Origin: Apostichopus japonicus
Lineage: Eukaryota; Echinodermata; Holothuroidea; Aspidochirotida; Stichopodidae
DNA length: 64,000 bases
Assembly (NCBI RefSeq): GCF_037975245.1
Contig: NC_092571.1
Coordinates: forward strand, 24,432,564-24,496,563
Reading direction: 5' to 3'
Positions 1 through 11,712 of the stretch are shown here, piece after piece. Numbering within the stretch: position 1 is the stretch's first letter; each line of letters starts with the position of its first letter. The notes beneath the pieces are model-generated. The model saw only the letters and a program-made list of their open reading frames with translations. It did not search any database and was not told the origin of the DNA. The translations under genes and the position numbers were made by a program.

Positions 1-1821
1 CAACATGAGGGCTGCAATAAAAGAGTTCTCCCGTTCTTGCTTATTCTCTTCTTACGTACAATATGCGAAAAACTGAAAACTAGTCCTAAGTGTACACTTG
101 CAAAAGAAGCAAACTCATCGTCAGCTGACCATTATCACAGGGCATCAATATAGATTCATCATCGATATTATTGCCGACATTCTTGTATGGACTTTGCTTA
201 ATGTGGTTTTAATTTATAATGGAAATCAACAACATGGTGAATACTACCACAAGTGATGCAATCCGTGAGGGCAGCATACAGCAGGATGTGAGAGATGACG
301 ATGTGAAATTTATGTCGCAGTTAAGTTTGCCATGATTGTGTAGGTGGACAGCATCATAGTACGACGACGTGGAGTATCGTGACTTCCCAGAATTTATCCC
401 TTTCTATTCTTAATGTTTTTGTTACTGCAAGGAAAACATTTTGCAAGGATTTACTTTTGTACTCCCTTGGAATGTTTAATTTTCAGGTAGGAGGGACGTT
501 AAGTATTTTGCAATAATATCTGCAGCCTGTTTGCGTTTGTAATTTTAAAGAGGGTAATCTTCATTGTTAGTTAATACAGTAGTTGTAATGTTTCTCTACA
601 GTAGAAATGTGTTTCTTGATATCAAAAAGCTATTCTCAATATGTTACCTTTTACATCAATTTTCAGTCGAGATAGTATGCACAAAAACGTTTGTCTTGGT
701 TTACAAAATGCACGATCACTTTTGCTACGTGAAAAATATGAAATAAAACACCCCTAGTGAGATTTAATGAGGATATACTGTCCTGATAATCAGGGGCAAA
801 TTTAAATGACGTTAATATATGCAAATTTGGAAAGAGAGCTTTAAATACAGAAGAAAATTTACACCTGCAATTGCAAATGTGGGTAAAATGTGGCACCACT
901 TCGAAATGGATTATGTAAAGAATCAGATAAACTGTAAAAGTTAACAACAAAGTGAAGTTAAATGATGCATTAAATCAAAATGTTATCAAGTGTTTTTTTT
1001 TTACTTTTACAAGTATGTACATTAAGGAAAACTCTACCTATCCCACTAAAATTAGTAATATCACACAATTTATGTTTTTGAAACCCTGATTGATTGATTT
1101 GGAATATGTTTGGTTTCCATTAATAGGCCCTTAATTAGAAGAACTTTGCGTTATCGTCATTGAAGAGAATAGGCTGGAGACAACAATATTTAAAAAAAAA
1201 TTTGATTCTTACCTATAGTAAGTTTATTCATACTTAATAGGTCAAAAGAATTGTCTCTAATTATTAGCTCACTAAAATAATTAATAGTTTGCAAAGCTGT
1301 GTTCATTGAAGTTTTCTGACCATCAAAATTATTCTGAGACATTGAAGAAGAATTTGTTGTGAGGTTGGTAGAGCTCTATTAAAATTATCATTGATGTTTA
1401 GTGTGATTACAATTTTGGTTTTCTAGCCTAAATTTTAGGAATTTTTTGGGATTCGTATTTAAATAAAGATACAAACCAAAGACAATTGACCACTTAGCTG
1501 AAAAAAATTGAGGTGTTAAATCTTTTTTCCTCATTTTACTAATCATTATTTAGCTCAACAAATAGTCCTTAAAATGGCCACCTGATAGAATAATGATGTC
1601 ATTTAAAAATTTTTTTATTCATGACTAACTTAAAGACTTTCAGTGTGAAGCTTGAAATGTCACAAGTATTTTTTTCAAAGCAAATTACAGATAAAATGTT
1701 ATTTCCTTGCATAAATTGAGTGAGAAGAGGGAGAAGGTTAGTCCAGATTAACATGGTGACCAGACTGCTGAGGAGACATATTGCTAGGTATAGTTGCTAT
1801 TTTAAAATCCACTGTGTGCTA

Positions 1822-1837
1822 AGTACTGTACAGTACT
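1822..1837. repeat. Perfect 16 bp palindrome AGTACTGTACAGTACT
   Basis: The 16 bases read identically on both strands. The core TACTGTA/TACAGTA word recurs many times in the window, so this is probably an instance of that word bias rather than a specific protein site. Confidence 0.6.
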
Positions 1838-2633
1838 GAAATGCACACTAATATATAGGACAGGCAAATAGGCTTGGTCAAGTACGTCATAATGGAATAG
1901 CCAAACAGGCAAAAAGAATCCAAAACTTTCACAAACTAAAAATAAAACACTTTTTAGTGAAAAATACCAATATTGAATAGTTCCATAAGTCTTAAGACAA
2001 TGCTTTTACAGCTTAAATTAATTTCACTTCTATGGGATAGAATCTTTGGGCATCTGTAATAGGAAGGAAGTAAGATGTTTAATTGCTGAGATATCAGCCC
2101 TAAAAAAATCAAGAAAATGCCTAAACGGTGGCGACAAACTGCGGATTTTCAAAGTGTGATAGATCGACCAATTTTGAAACAATGCAACTGAAATTTCGAG
2201 AATATGCTTATATCATATTGTTCCAAGCATACAATAAATTTGGTAACTTTTAGAAGAGGTGCTGGAACTACAACATACTCCAAAATCGTGTGATTTGATA
2301 TGGAACAACCTACTTTATAGCACTATCTGCAATGAACATATCTGTCAGCCAAATCAAAACTAGTCATTTTTACTTCAAAAAGTATTAACAAGTCTGTCAG
2401 TCTGTAATTCAAGCTACTTTAAGCTCTGCATCTTATGCAGCATTAGGACAATTTAATTTGAAAAATCCTATTCAGAGTTTCAGGTATCTTGGTGATGTTG
2501 TACAAAAATAACCACAATTTTAGCTTTTATGATGATAAGTTGATAATATTCATATATTTCTGCAGTATTTTCTGTACCCACATACATGTACATACTACAG
2601 GTAAATAATACTGCAGTCTTACTCCATTGTCAT

Positions 2634-2730
2634 GTGGGAGTATCCATTAAAAGACAATTAACCTGTTGCCTGTAAACAATTTTTGCCTAAATAAATCTTT
2701 TGTGGGAGTAGCCACAAAAGACAATAAGCA
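2634..2730 (+). repeat. Pair of short direct repeats (GTGGGAGTA...AAAAGACAAT)
   Basis: Two related segments of about 28 bp begin at 2634 and 2702. Both start GTGGGAGTA, and both carry AAAAGACAAT near their ends. They are 68 bp apart. This could be a decayed tandem duplication; no function is suggested. Confidence 0.45.
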
Positions 2731-3589
2731 TGTGAGCATCTTATAATGCCTTAAGATTATACACTCTCTCTAGACAATACTGAAGTATAGTAGTAGTTTT
2801 AATTCTAGGTGAACCCTTCTGTATTTTGCTTAGACTATTTCGTGCAGATTTCATGTTTCTTCTCTATTCTTGTCATAGAAATGGTATCACCTACACAGTA
2901 TTTTGTGTTTTGATCATAGGTTTATTCATGTAAGTCATTTTATCCAAACCTTCAAAATGTAGCTTGCATATAAGGTTATTGGTGCCTGGGAAAGGAGAGG
3001 AAAAATTGGCTGGGTAGGGGAGGGGGTTGTACCTGTTACTCTGCTGAGTCTGCTCCTCTCAATACAAAAGGAAAGCATTATTGTTGTAAAATCTATTTGC
3101 TTTTAAGCTGTGTTTACTTAACTTTAATGATATGCATGCCTCCCTACCTCTTCCATTCTCTCCCCCTCCTCCTTGAAGTATAAAGTTTAAGCTAGATACT
3201 CACCCCTTCTTTCTATTTCCCATCCCTATCTTGAGAATATTTCTACAGACTGCAATGGTCAATCGAATGTCAGAAAAGCTTAAGGTCTACCTGACGGAAG
3301 CATCCTTAGATAATAATTAATTACAGTATGGTAATTTTGTATCTTCCACTGAGCCTAGACAGATCCCACAAAGCTCATTTGGTTGACCTGCAAAGTACTT
3401 AAAACTGTAAGCTATCAATATCAATTTGTTTGAGTATTTCTTTATCTAGTAGTATTCCATGCTTTACATTTTTGTAGAGCGCCCTCAGTATTGTAATGCA
3501 ACACAGTCTGTTACTAGGTTACATGTTTTTTCAGCATCTTTCTCTGTTGGCATGAGCTGATTGTTGAGAGGTGTTAAATGTTATGACAA

Positions 3590-4920
3590 CGGTCAGTAAC
3601 TTGTGAAATGGTTCTTGCTGAAAGGGAAAAGTGGGGAAGGGAGAAAAAATGATGAGGGAAAAGGAGAGTGGGAAGGATAGGGGATGGGACTAGTCTGAAG
3701 GATTGGGTTTGGGAAGGAACATCAGAATTTGAAGGGATAGAGAATGGGATGCAAATGGGAAAGGGGAATATACACAGGAAGGGACAGGGTTAGGGTCAGG
3801 ATATGTACAAGTGATGAGGACAGGGGGTGGGGAGGTGGTGTGGACAGGAAATGAACAAGAGGTGAGGACAGGGGATGGGGAGGTGGTGTAGACAGGAAAT
3901 GAACAAGAGGTGAGGACAGGGGATGGGGAGGTGGTGTGGATAGGAAATGATCAAGAGGTGGGGACTGGATGGGGAGGTGGTGTGGACAGGAAATGATCAA
4001 GAGGTGGGGACGTGATGAGGAGGTGGTGTGGACAGGAAATGATCAAGAGGTGGGGACGGGATGGGGAGGTGGTGTGGACAGGTAATTATCAAGAGGTGGG
4101 GACGGGATGGGGAGGTGGTGTGGACAGGAAATTATCAAGAGGTGGGGACGGGATGGGGAGGTGGTGTGGACAGGAAATGAGCAAGAGGTGGGGACAGGGG
4201 ATGGGAAGTGGTGTGGACAGGAAATGAGCAAGAGGTGGGGACAGGGGATGGGGAGGTGGTGTGGACAGGAAATGAGCAAGAGGTGAGGACAGGGGATGGG
4301 GAGGTGGTGTGGACAGGAAATGAACGAGAGGTGGGGACACTGGATGGGGAAGTGGTGTGGACAGGAAATGAACAAGATGTGTGGACAGGGGATGGGGAAG
4401 TGGTGGATATGGGATGAAGCAGTTGAAGGAATAGGGCATGGAAAAGTGAAGCATGAAGCATTTATTGTTCAAATTTTGTTTTATAGCAAATTTTGTCTAA
4501 TAACAAAGTACTATGTGATTTCTCTGTACAAAAACTGCCAGCAAGTTGCCCATTTTGCATAACATTTTTGGATGTTGTAGTGGATAAATCATTCCCTGTA
4601 AAAAGGAATATATTGAAGAGGGAGGAAGAAAGTGAAAATGAGTGGCGGCGGCCAAGGACAATGTGAAGGAGAAAGGACAGGTGAGGGGAATGTAACTTAG
4701 GCGAGATGCGAATAGGATATGAAGAGGCAAGGGAAGGGGAGGAGAAAGGGAATTGGAAAAGGTTAACAGAATGAGTCAAAGGGAATGAGAAAGAGAGAAT
4801 TAACAAAAGGAGAACATCAGAGGGAAATGGAGATGGGACAGTTTTGAGGGGATAGGGAAGCGAACGGGTGGGGGGGGGGTATGAGGGCAAGGAGGAGGGA
4901 GAAAAGCCATTGAAAGCAGA
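3590..4920 (+). repeat. Purine-rich (GGGA/GGAA) tract on the plus strand
   Basis: The plus strand is strongly enriched in G and A from about 3590 to 4915, interrupted by a mixed AT segment at about 4450-4600. It contains the minisatellite at 3795-4420 and ends near a G run at about 4870-4879. The complementary strand reads as a proline-, serine- and histidine-rich pseudo-peptide in all frames, a by-product of the composition. Long homopurine tracts can adopt triplex (H-DNA) structures; that is inference here. Confidence 0.7.
3795..4420 (+). repeat. Minisatellite, about 12 units of 46-48 bp
   Basis: The unit carries GAGGTGGTGTGGACAGGAAA followed by TGAACAAGAGGTGAGGACAGG or a variant. The word GGACAGGAAAT or a close variant recurs at intervals of 48, 48, 46, 46, 46, 46, 46, 47, 48, 48 and 48 bp. 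Units in the middle have lost two bases (GGGGACGGGATGGGG in place of GAGGACAGGGGATGGGG), so 48-bp and 46-bp blocks are grouped. That pattern is expected from local unit duplication. Open frames on both strands through this array are artefacts of the repeat. Confidence 0.92.
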
Positions 4921-7900
4921 TTCTTAATTTGTACTTGAAAAAGCTCTAGTTTAAATGGGTTGGTGTTATATTCTGGTGGACATTCAGCAAAAGCTGAGTT
5001 GGGTCAGCAGGAGTGTTTCATTGATGATTTGGCATTGAATGACCCTTCCATGAATGACCATCCTTGATATGTATGATGTGAACTGTTTTGTATGTAAGAT
5101 ATTTCTGATAGCCTTTCAATATATATATATTGGTTGTAAACTTGATGTGCCAACTCACCCCACTTCCTCCTTCTCCCACACATGAGTCCCTCCTCCTACT
5201 GGAATATACCCATGGAAATTTCTTGTGTGAATCTTCATTGACAGCTGTAGAAACTCTGGCTTGCAAGCATGCCTTTTTGTCTTATGAATTTTACTCCACA
5301 TAAATGACAGTTTTTTTTAACCCTTGAGCTTTTTGAAGCATTTCCAGCTAGAGAAAATGATTTGAAAATACACTTAAAGTTATATATAAAGTTAGTCATG
5401 AGAGATATGTTACCACTATTACCATTGGATTGAGTGTTCAGCAACCACATTTACTGAGTAGTTTATTTTTTTTTTGGCCTGTTTACATACAGTACAGATC
5501 TAGTTGAAGTCTATGGGAACAGTGGGGATGAAGTTGGCCATACTCAATCTCTGTCAGCAACTTGAAAGACAAATGCATACATCCTTATAAATAGGAAAGG
5601 TATGAGAAGTATGCAGACTTGCAACCCAGAAAAAAAAGAGAAAAGAAGAAAGAATTATGTACAGTAGGTGGGTTCCCCCACTAAACTAGCGGGACAACAA
5701 GTGGTTGAATAAAACAAACTTATTAGTCTGACATTCTTTCAGTACACCCACTCATTTTGCCAACTTGGAGTACATCAATCCACTGGCACCCACCCTTTGG
5801 TTTGCCAAGCCCGTCCTACTTTTAATCCCCTTAAGACAAGGAAGGATTAAATGCACATATTATACTTAAAACTTTAAAGGTTCCCAAAAATATTTGCATG
5901 CAATTAAAATAACCCCAAGGCCAAGCAAGTTCTGTGAACTTTGGGCATGATTGACCTTTGGCCATGAAAGACTTGATTCAGGACTCAGGACTTGATTCAG
6001 AAAAAAAAAGAGTTGAAGGGGGGGACTCTGAAGGGGTATGGATGTACATTCCTGGCATATTTCAACAGCAGGTGTCCATTGTGTAAGTACTATGGAAATA
6101 GGGGCTCCAGTTTCTTTTACCTCAGCAATGCATTCCCATGGCTATTACTAACATACTCAACCACAGAAATATGCAAAGTATGTCATATATGCAATTGTTA
6201 TTATTTTCCCACACAATAGGTAGAGTGAAGAGGTAACCATGCAGTATACATAAGCCAGTAACGGTACTTTATAACTATTATATCCTGCCAGCATCAAATT
6301 TATTTCCATACTTGGCATTTTTTTCCAGTCCGATATATTAAACTGTATTATTACTGTCCTAGACACAACTTCTACCTTGCTCTGATTTGCATGCTGGGAA
6401 TACCTATAAATCCAAAAGTGTTCTAAATGCAAAACTAGAAATATTGTAGAACCTTAAAATACTGTAAATCTGCATAGTGTTTTATGATAAGCAAAACAAT
6501 TAGAAAAAAAAACTACAGTAGTGATGGCATGTTGTTCCCTTCTGATCTCTCCTCATCCTTCCTCATCTATTCCTGCTGCTCTTTCCCACAGCCTTCCTCA
6601 ACATCTCCAATGCAATCTTCCCATTCAAATTCAAGTAAAATATATTTAGCACCAAAACTGGGCAATTACAGCTCACTATAAACAATAATTTAAGATTGAA
6701 TAAGAGAGGAAAAGCAGAGGACATGAAAGATTAATATGACAAAAGTTGAAGCACAAAAAAAAAATCAATCCTACAAAAAATTATACATAATACACAAGAG
6801 AATTTAACCACAAAGGAAATAAACCAATTGCACATTCCTTTCCTTACCTTTCTAATGCCCTTCTTCATTTCTCATGATCCCCCCCCCCCTCCTCGTACCC
6901 CTGTTCTTCTCAAGTCCTTGGTCCTCGCTATGAGCACTGCTTGTACTAAATCTACAGACCTACCATGGAAACCTTTGCTCGTGCATCAAGAACCACATTC
7001 TGTAAACCTATCTGGTCAGTGTTTAAATTAAAAAGAAAATCTAAATTTTACTCTTAATTTACAACCCTCGACAGTCCTCGTAATACAAAAGCTTTCCCAC
7101 CAACTTATTGAACTCATGATGTAAAGTACAGAACATCCAAAACCCGACAATTTTCACAATCATTTCCTGATCTGGTAACAATGTATTTTTTTAATTTTTT
7201 TTAAACTTTACCTTGCATATTAAAGTCGGCTGAGTGATATGTGCTTTAATTTGCTCAATTGTTTGAACGAAGCCCTATTAAATCTCAATATAACACACTT
7301 AACATGTGATACATGTACAACAAGAATGTAGTGTATTAGTACGGTATACCTGTGTAAGCATCCATTTGGTCCAGTCAGCTATTAAAGTTTACAATACTCT
7401 CAATTTCCGGCGTCGTAAGCTTCCGGTATGGAAAGTGCAAACGCTTTCTGCTATGCATTATTGATTGAGCTGTGCATTGTCGATGCCCACTTATTTTTTT
7501 TTTATCTTCAGCGCTACAATATGAAGCTAATTTTGGCTTGTGCAAAAAGTGGCAAAATGGCCAGCTGGACAAAGCGTCAGGAGGGAAGATGAGGTTACAC
7601 CTTGCATTTCCGTTTTGCAGGTGGTTTTGCAAACAGGTGAAGGTTTTCATTTTGGAAAATATGAGAAAGAGCGAGTTTCAAATGATGTGAAATCTTGCTT
7701 AAGTAGGAAATGGATCTGACACTAAAGTTAACCTGCTGTGGTTTAGAAAATAATCAATGTGGTCCTGAAGTAAAAGATAAATGTTTTTCCTCTAGATTTA
7801 ATCGTAATTTATCCTTCAGAAAGTAAATCAATCGAAGCTGTTTTCGGAAAAAATGTTCAGTGTAATGAACAGCAATTCATGCAGTAATTTGTACAGTAAG

Positions 7901-8460
7901 ATGGTGGAAAGTTAATTAATTCATTGCCAAAAATGGAATAAATAAAAACTAATAAGATAAACTAATAAAGAGGATGACCATCGTAACTGCTAAGTAACGA
8001 AAACCAAGTAATACTACAATATGCAAATTATCTGCAGAAGCATCTAACAATATTTGTGATTCATATGGAAAAATTTTATAAACTTGCACTTTCATTATGT
8101 AGGTTACTGTAGCTCAAGTTCTTAGGGTGAAACATAGGAAAGATATATGTATTTTCCATCTAGTACAACCTTCTTATGGGTGATCTGTCTGCAGTTGGGT
8201 TACTTCAAGGGAGATATGAAGGATTTCTGGAGATTGTCAAATTTGCAAGCTTCATCTCATTTATAGCAAGTACATACATAATACATGGCAATAAATCTTT
8301 TAAAGAAAACCTGTGAGAGACCTTCATGATGACACATTGAGACATACTTGTTCAAGTCTTCATCTTTTGTGTGTGAAATGAGTATTAAAACTGAAAGTAT
8401 CCCCCTGATAGGAATATCTTAATTGTGTGGAGAATTCACTACTATCACAAATATCTCTTC
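4921..8460. other. Non-coding stretch, no gene seen
   Basis: No supported exon. It contains a short local direct repeat near 5970-6000 (GACTTGATTCAGGACTC), a C run near 6879-6889, and a segment around 7390-7690 of slightly higher complexity. The frame at 7512-7635 in that segment is preceded by a TTATCTTCAG acceptor-like site and followed by a GTGAAG donor-like site. Its peptide is not recognisable, so it is not called as an exon. Confidence 0.5.
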
Positions 8461-8462
8461 AC

Positions 8463-8484
8463 ATATATATATATATATATATAT
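8463..8484. repeat. (TA)n microsatellite
   Basis: About eleven uninterrupted TA dinucleotides. Confidence 0.9.
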
Positions 8485-8984
8485 GATGTAATGATGATAC
8501 TTGGGCGTGCTTAACTTCTTTAACGGTTCACATGATGAAAATTGGCAAAGCCCTGAAAGGTGTGAAGTAGCTGTTAACTCGCTGACTCATCTAACAAATT
8601 AAGGACGTGACATCATTGTCCAACACAGACAGACCCAAGTACAGTACGCCCTGTACATGTCAAAGACTGTAAGGAAGAACTTTCATAACAGAGTACCAAG
8701 TGTGAAATCGTGGAGCCATGGCTATTATGTCAGCTGTGTATTGGAATGTCACCCATTCATAAAACTGTAGCTCAGTAGATAAATGATCCCTTTATAAACT
8801 TGCACGAGATCAATCTATTTGAGTTCCGGTAGGCTTTTCAATGGTGAGCATTCCACATAGGCTAGGGAATCTTTGTAGATCATTTGTATGGAAGGTTCTA
8901 GAAGTTCATTAACTTTTGTTTAAAATTATAGACTAAAGGATCATGGGACTTGAGTTGGGAACACAAAAAAAAAGCACAAACATG

Positions 8985-9000
8985 CACACACACACACACA
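8985..9000 (+). repeat. (CA)n microsatellite
   Basis: A run of CA dinucleotides, with further interrupted CA units on either side up to about 9006. Confidence 0.85.
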
Positions 9001-9237
9001 TACACAGTTTGCGCTAAATGACGCAAGCCTACGAGAAATGCAGCTTTTTGAGTTTGGCCGCAATGGTACTAGTTTTACTCAAAATTGGTAAAGTAAGTAT
9101 TATCAAATCTACAGTATGAAATGTTTCCCCGCAAGGAAATGAGGGCAGTATTGAAGAACTTAGCATTCATAGACTCTAGATGTGTGACCCCCATACTGAA
9201 GGAGGCCATGAGCAAGTAGCTTTATTAAATTTACTTT

Positions 9238-9358
9238 GCTTCTCCACTTACCTGTCTCCCCACAACAACTGCACTCTCATTCAGATACTGTGTCTATAGT
9301 CATCTGGTCACGTTGGTGACATTGACCTCCCTACAGAGCAGGGTCTGGTCACCTCTGG
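9238..9358 (+). repeat. Dispersed copy of the 22-23 kb satellite-related repeat
   Basis: This segment shares an ordered set of words with the satellite units at 22264-23615: a CTCC-rich start, CCTGTCTCCCCACAAC, GCACTCTC, a GGTCAC block, GACCTCCCT corresponding to the satellite AACCTCTCT, and TGGTCACCTC near its end. Similar copies lie at 11640 and 17341. It is a single isolated copy and probably represents the ancestral dispersed form of the satellite. Confidence 0.6.
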
Positions 9359-9906
9359 TATATTTTTCGCATTATGAATAGATCTGCAGCGTGCATGATC
9401 TGGATACTGTACTTTTCAAAGTAAATTTGCATTTTTAATGGCAAATGCATAGAATTTCAACTTTTTTTTTTTACTGTATGAACATGTTGGTAGTTTAATT
9501 GAAATGATGTGTTGTTGTCTGTTGGGCTTTTGTAACCCGAGTGCAACAAACTATGTTGTCACTGTAGAAGCCTTTTTTTCAGCAGGGGCGAGAGCTGGTT
9601 ATTCGATAAACACAACCACCTACTGAAATAACATTGGAATGATGATGTAACCTCCAGACCATGGAATGTGAGGGGTCCCACTGACAGGTGAAATGTGTAA
9701 TCTGTACATACAGGATACAGTACATACCATCCAGATAACTTTCTGCATCTTCAAATGAGGAGATTGTCTGTTAAATTATACAGTCAATACATGAAGCACA
9801 ATTATGTGGAATGCAAATTATGCAACTGATCATTATCATATACTTTACTCACTTCTGCATCCATTGGGGGAGGTGCGGCTTTCACATAGGTACTACTAAT
9901 ATTACC

Positions 9907-10295
9907 CTTACCGAAATCCCAGATCTGGCTTTATATCTGGTTTAATCTGGCCATATCAAGCCAACATATGGCCATATAAAACCAGATATACCTTGCTATG
10001 AAGACTATCCAGATTTGCAGATTAAGTTTAGTCTGGCCATATAAAGCCAGATATAACTTGATATACAGTTATTCCAGATATATGGGTTTTAGTTTTATCT
10101 GGCCTAGATATGGATGCCATAAAATTTAACCAGATAAAATTTATATGGGCCATACAAAACTTCATTTTATATCGAGCTATATCTGCCCAATTTTTTATCT
10201 GGCCAGATATAAATTTCAGATCTGGAGCAGATCTGGCCCAGATCTGGCCCAGATCTGGATTGTTATATCTGGCCCAGATCTGGGATTTTGGTAAG
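9907..10295. mobile_element. Foldback/MITE-like element with 22 bp terminal inverted repeats
   Basis: The left end (9907-9928, beginning CTTACCGAAATCCC) is the reverse complement of the right end (10274-10295) with one mismatch over 22 bases. The 389 bp between the outer ends is packed with about twenty copies of an ATCTGG word or its complement CCAGAT. Many are joined as ATATCTGGCC, CCAGATATA or ATCTGGCCCAGATCTGG, so the interior is itself self-complementary. No transposase frame is present. This fits a non-autonomous foldback or MITE element. No target-site duplication was evident, so the superfamily is unassigned. The open frames on both strands inside it are by-products of the repeat. Confidence 0.75.
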
Positions 10296-10536
10296 TGACA
10301 TGGGAATGGTATCATTACTGAATCTACTGTCTATGCAATTGTTGTGTATAAATATTATGAACTCTAGGACCAAGCGTTTCTGCCCAGAATTATCTCTTCA
10401 AGAAAATGTTGGTAGTAACTTAAATTTGTGGGTGCTTGAGTTTCTTGTAACAACAACTTGTATAAACTTTTTACCAAGGAATGTGAAAGTTAATTTTCCT
10501 TCTTTAGTTTGATACATTCTGAGCATATTTTCACCA

Positions 10537-10600
10537 GTTATTTGGCCAGATTTTGTGAAACCAGGCTAAATCTGTTTCTGGCCAGATCCAAGTATAAATT
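10537..10600. repeat. Possible outlying fragment of the foldback repeat
   Basis: Contains TTTGGCCAGATTTT, CCAGGCTAAATCTG and TCTGGCCAGATCC, the same word family as the element at 9907-10295, about 240 bp away. It may be a detached piece or a second, strongly decayed copy. Confidence 0.4.
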
Positions 10601-10725
10601 TGGACCCAGTGCATCCTTAATACATTTGGCTGGTTCATGCTATCAGGAACTCTATTAACCACAATCTATGTCTGACAGGCATTGCACATTGGTGTATATT
10701 ACAAATTAAGTCCTCAATTTATCAA

Positions 10726-10910
10726 TACATAATCAAGTCTCATAACCAATATACGTTTCTCTCCTCATCTCTGTCAGCCCACACAAATCTTTCGTAACCT
10801 AACGTACAAAGACGTGTTACATAATCAAGTCTCATAACCAATATATGTTTCTCTCCTCATCTCTGTAAGCCCACACAAATGTTTCGTAACCTAGCGTAAC
10901 AAAGACGCGT
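10726..10910 (+). repeat. Tandem duplication, two copies of 92 bp
   Basis: Copy one (10726-10817) and copy two (10818-10910) both begin TACATAATCAAGTCTCATAA. Both contain CTCTCCTCATCTCTGT and CGTAACCTA, and both end near AAAGACG. They differ at only a few positions, so the duplication is fairly recent. No coding signal is present. Confidence 0.9.
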
Positions 10911-11639
10911 TACTGTGTTGCGACCCCCGGGTTTGGTTGCAAATAGAAACGGACAGGTCGTCTGCGGCAGTTGAACATTTAGACTATCCATCTATCTCTA
11001 GCAAGAACTCTTCTAAGGTAAATGTCACAGACCTCGCGGAGGATGGTTGGAAGCGGCGTGGATTATGACGACGTTTAACCCAATTCTTTCCCACTGTGTG
11101 CAATCTTTTGCCCCACCTGCTCACGTCTGTGTGTGTGAATATATATAGGTATTGGACCTTGATTTGTCTGTATTAAATGACTGTACTGTAGCTCTAAGTT
11201 AAAGCTACTGTACATGCAGTTGAACTAACGACGTCTGGCATTTCTGTAGACATTAAGTAACGACAACGATATTCCAAGATATTTTCAGATCTAGGGATCA
11301 ATTGCATTTGTAATTCGCACAGGGGATACTTCAAGCCATGTTTAATATCTGTCATAATTTTGGATGGAGCATGTGGGATGAGATGAGTGGGCAGAGGGGT
11401 GGGAAAGGGGAGAGAGAGAGAAAATAAATGCTTGTTAGGACGTGTGTAGAAAATTAACGTCTGAAAGCAATGTTTAGTGTCAATTTGGTTAAAAATTTGT
11501 CTAGATACTAGTACAGTATCCAAAACAATTCCCGTATATCTCTAGGTCATTTACTGGCATTATTAGAGCTCTTGTTTCGAAGTCAAGTTTATTTCAGATA
11601 GTGGAACAACAGCAAAAGGTTTGAATTTATGTATAACTT

Positions 11640-11712
11640 TGCTCCTCGCTTTCCTGTCTCCCCACAACCTTAGCACTCTCAACCGTGCATAGAATGCACT
11701 GGTAACCTTGCT
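11640..11712 (+). repeat. Dispersed copy of the satellite-related repeat
   Basis: Reads GCTCCTCGC, CCTGTCTCCCCACAACC, TTAGCACTCTC and then ACTGGTAACCT. The same order of words is seen at 9238, 17341 and in the first unit of the array at 22264. It stops after the TAACC word, so it covers only the first half of a satellite unit. Confidence 0.65.

Larger units (their letters stand above)
1..3590. other. AT-rich non-coding stretch, no gene seen
   Basis: No reading frame here has protein-like composition together with splice signals. Frames are short (under 100 codons) and look like chance. The stretch holds ordinary AT-rich DNA with A and T runs, a perfect 16 bp palindrome near 1822 and a pair of short direct repeats near 2634, both listed separately. 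It is probably intergenic or intronic. Confidence 0.6.

Noticed and set aside
4043-4472. Overlapping proline/serine/histidine-rich frames on the minus strand
   Set aside because: They are translations of the purine-rich minisatellite in three frames, all open because of base composition.
7512-7635. Exon-like segment between TTATCTTCAG and GTGAAG
   Set aside because: The peptide is unrecognised and the splice signals are only moderate. It overlaps frames on both strands, so it is not strong enough to call.
8768-8835. Possible tRNA-like sequence (GTAGCTCAGTAGATAA ... TTTGAGTTCCGG)
   Set aside because: The A-box is fair but the B-box is poor and no cloverleaf forms. It may be a very old SINE head or chance.
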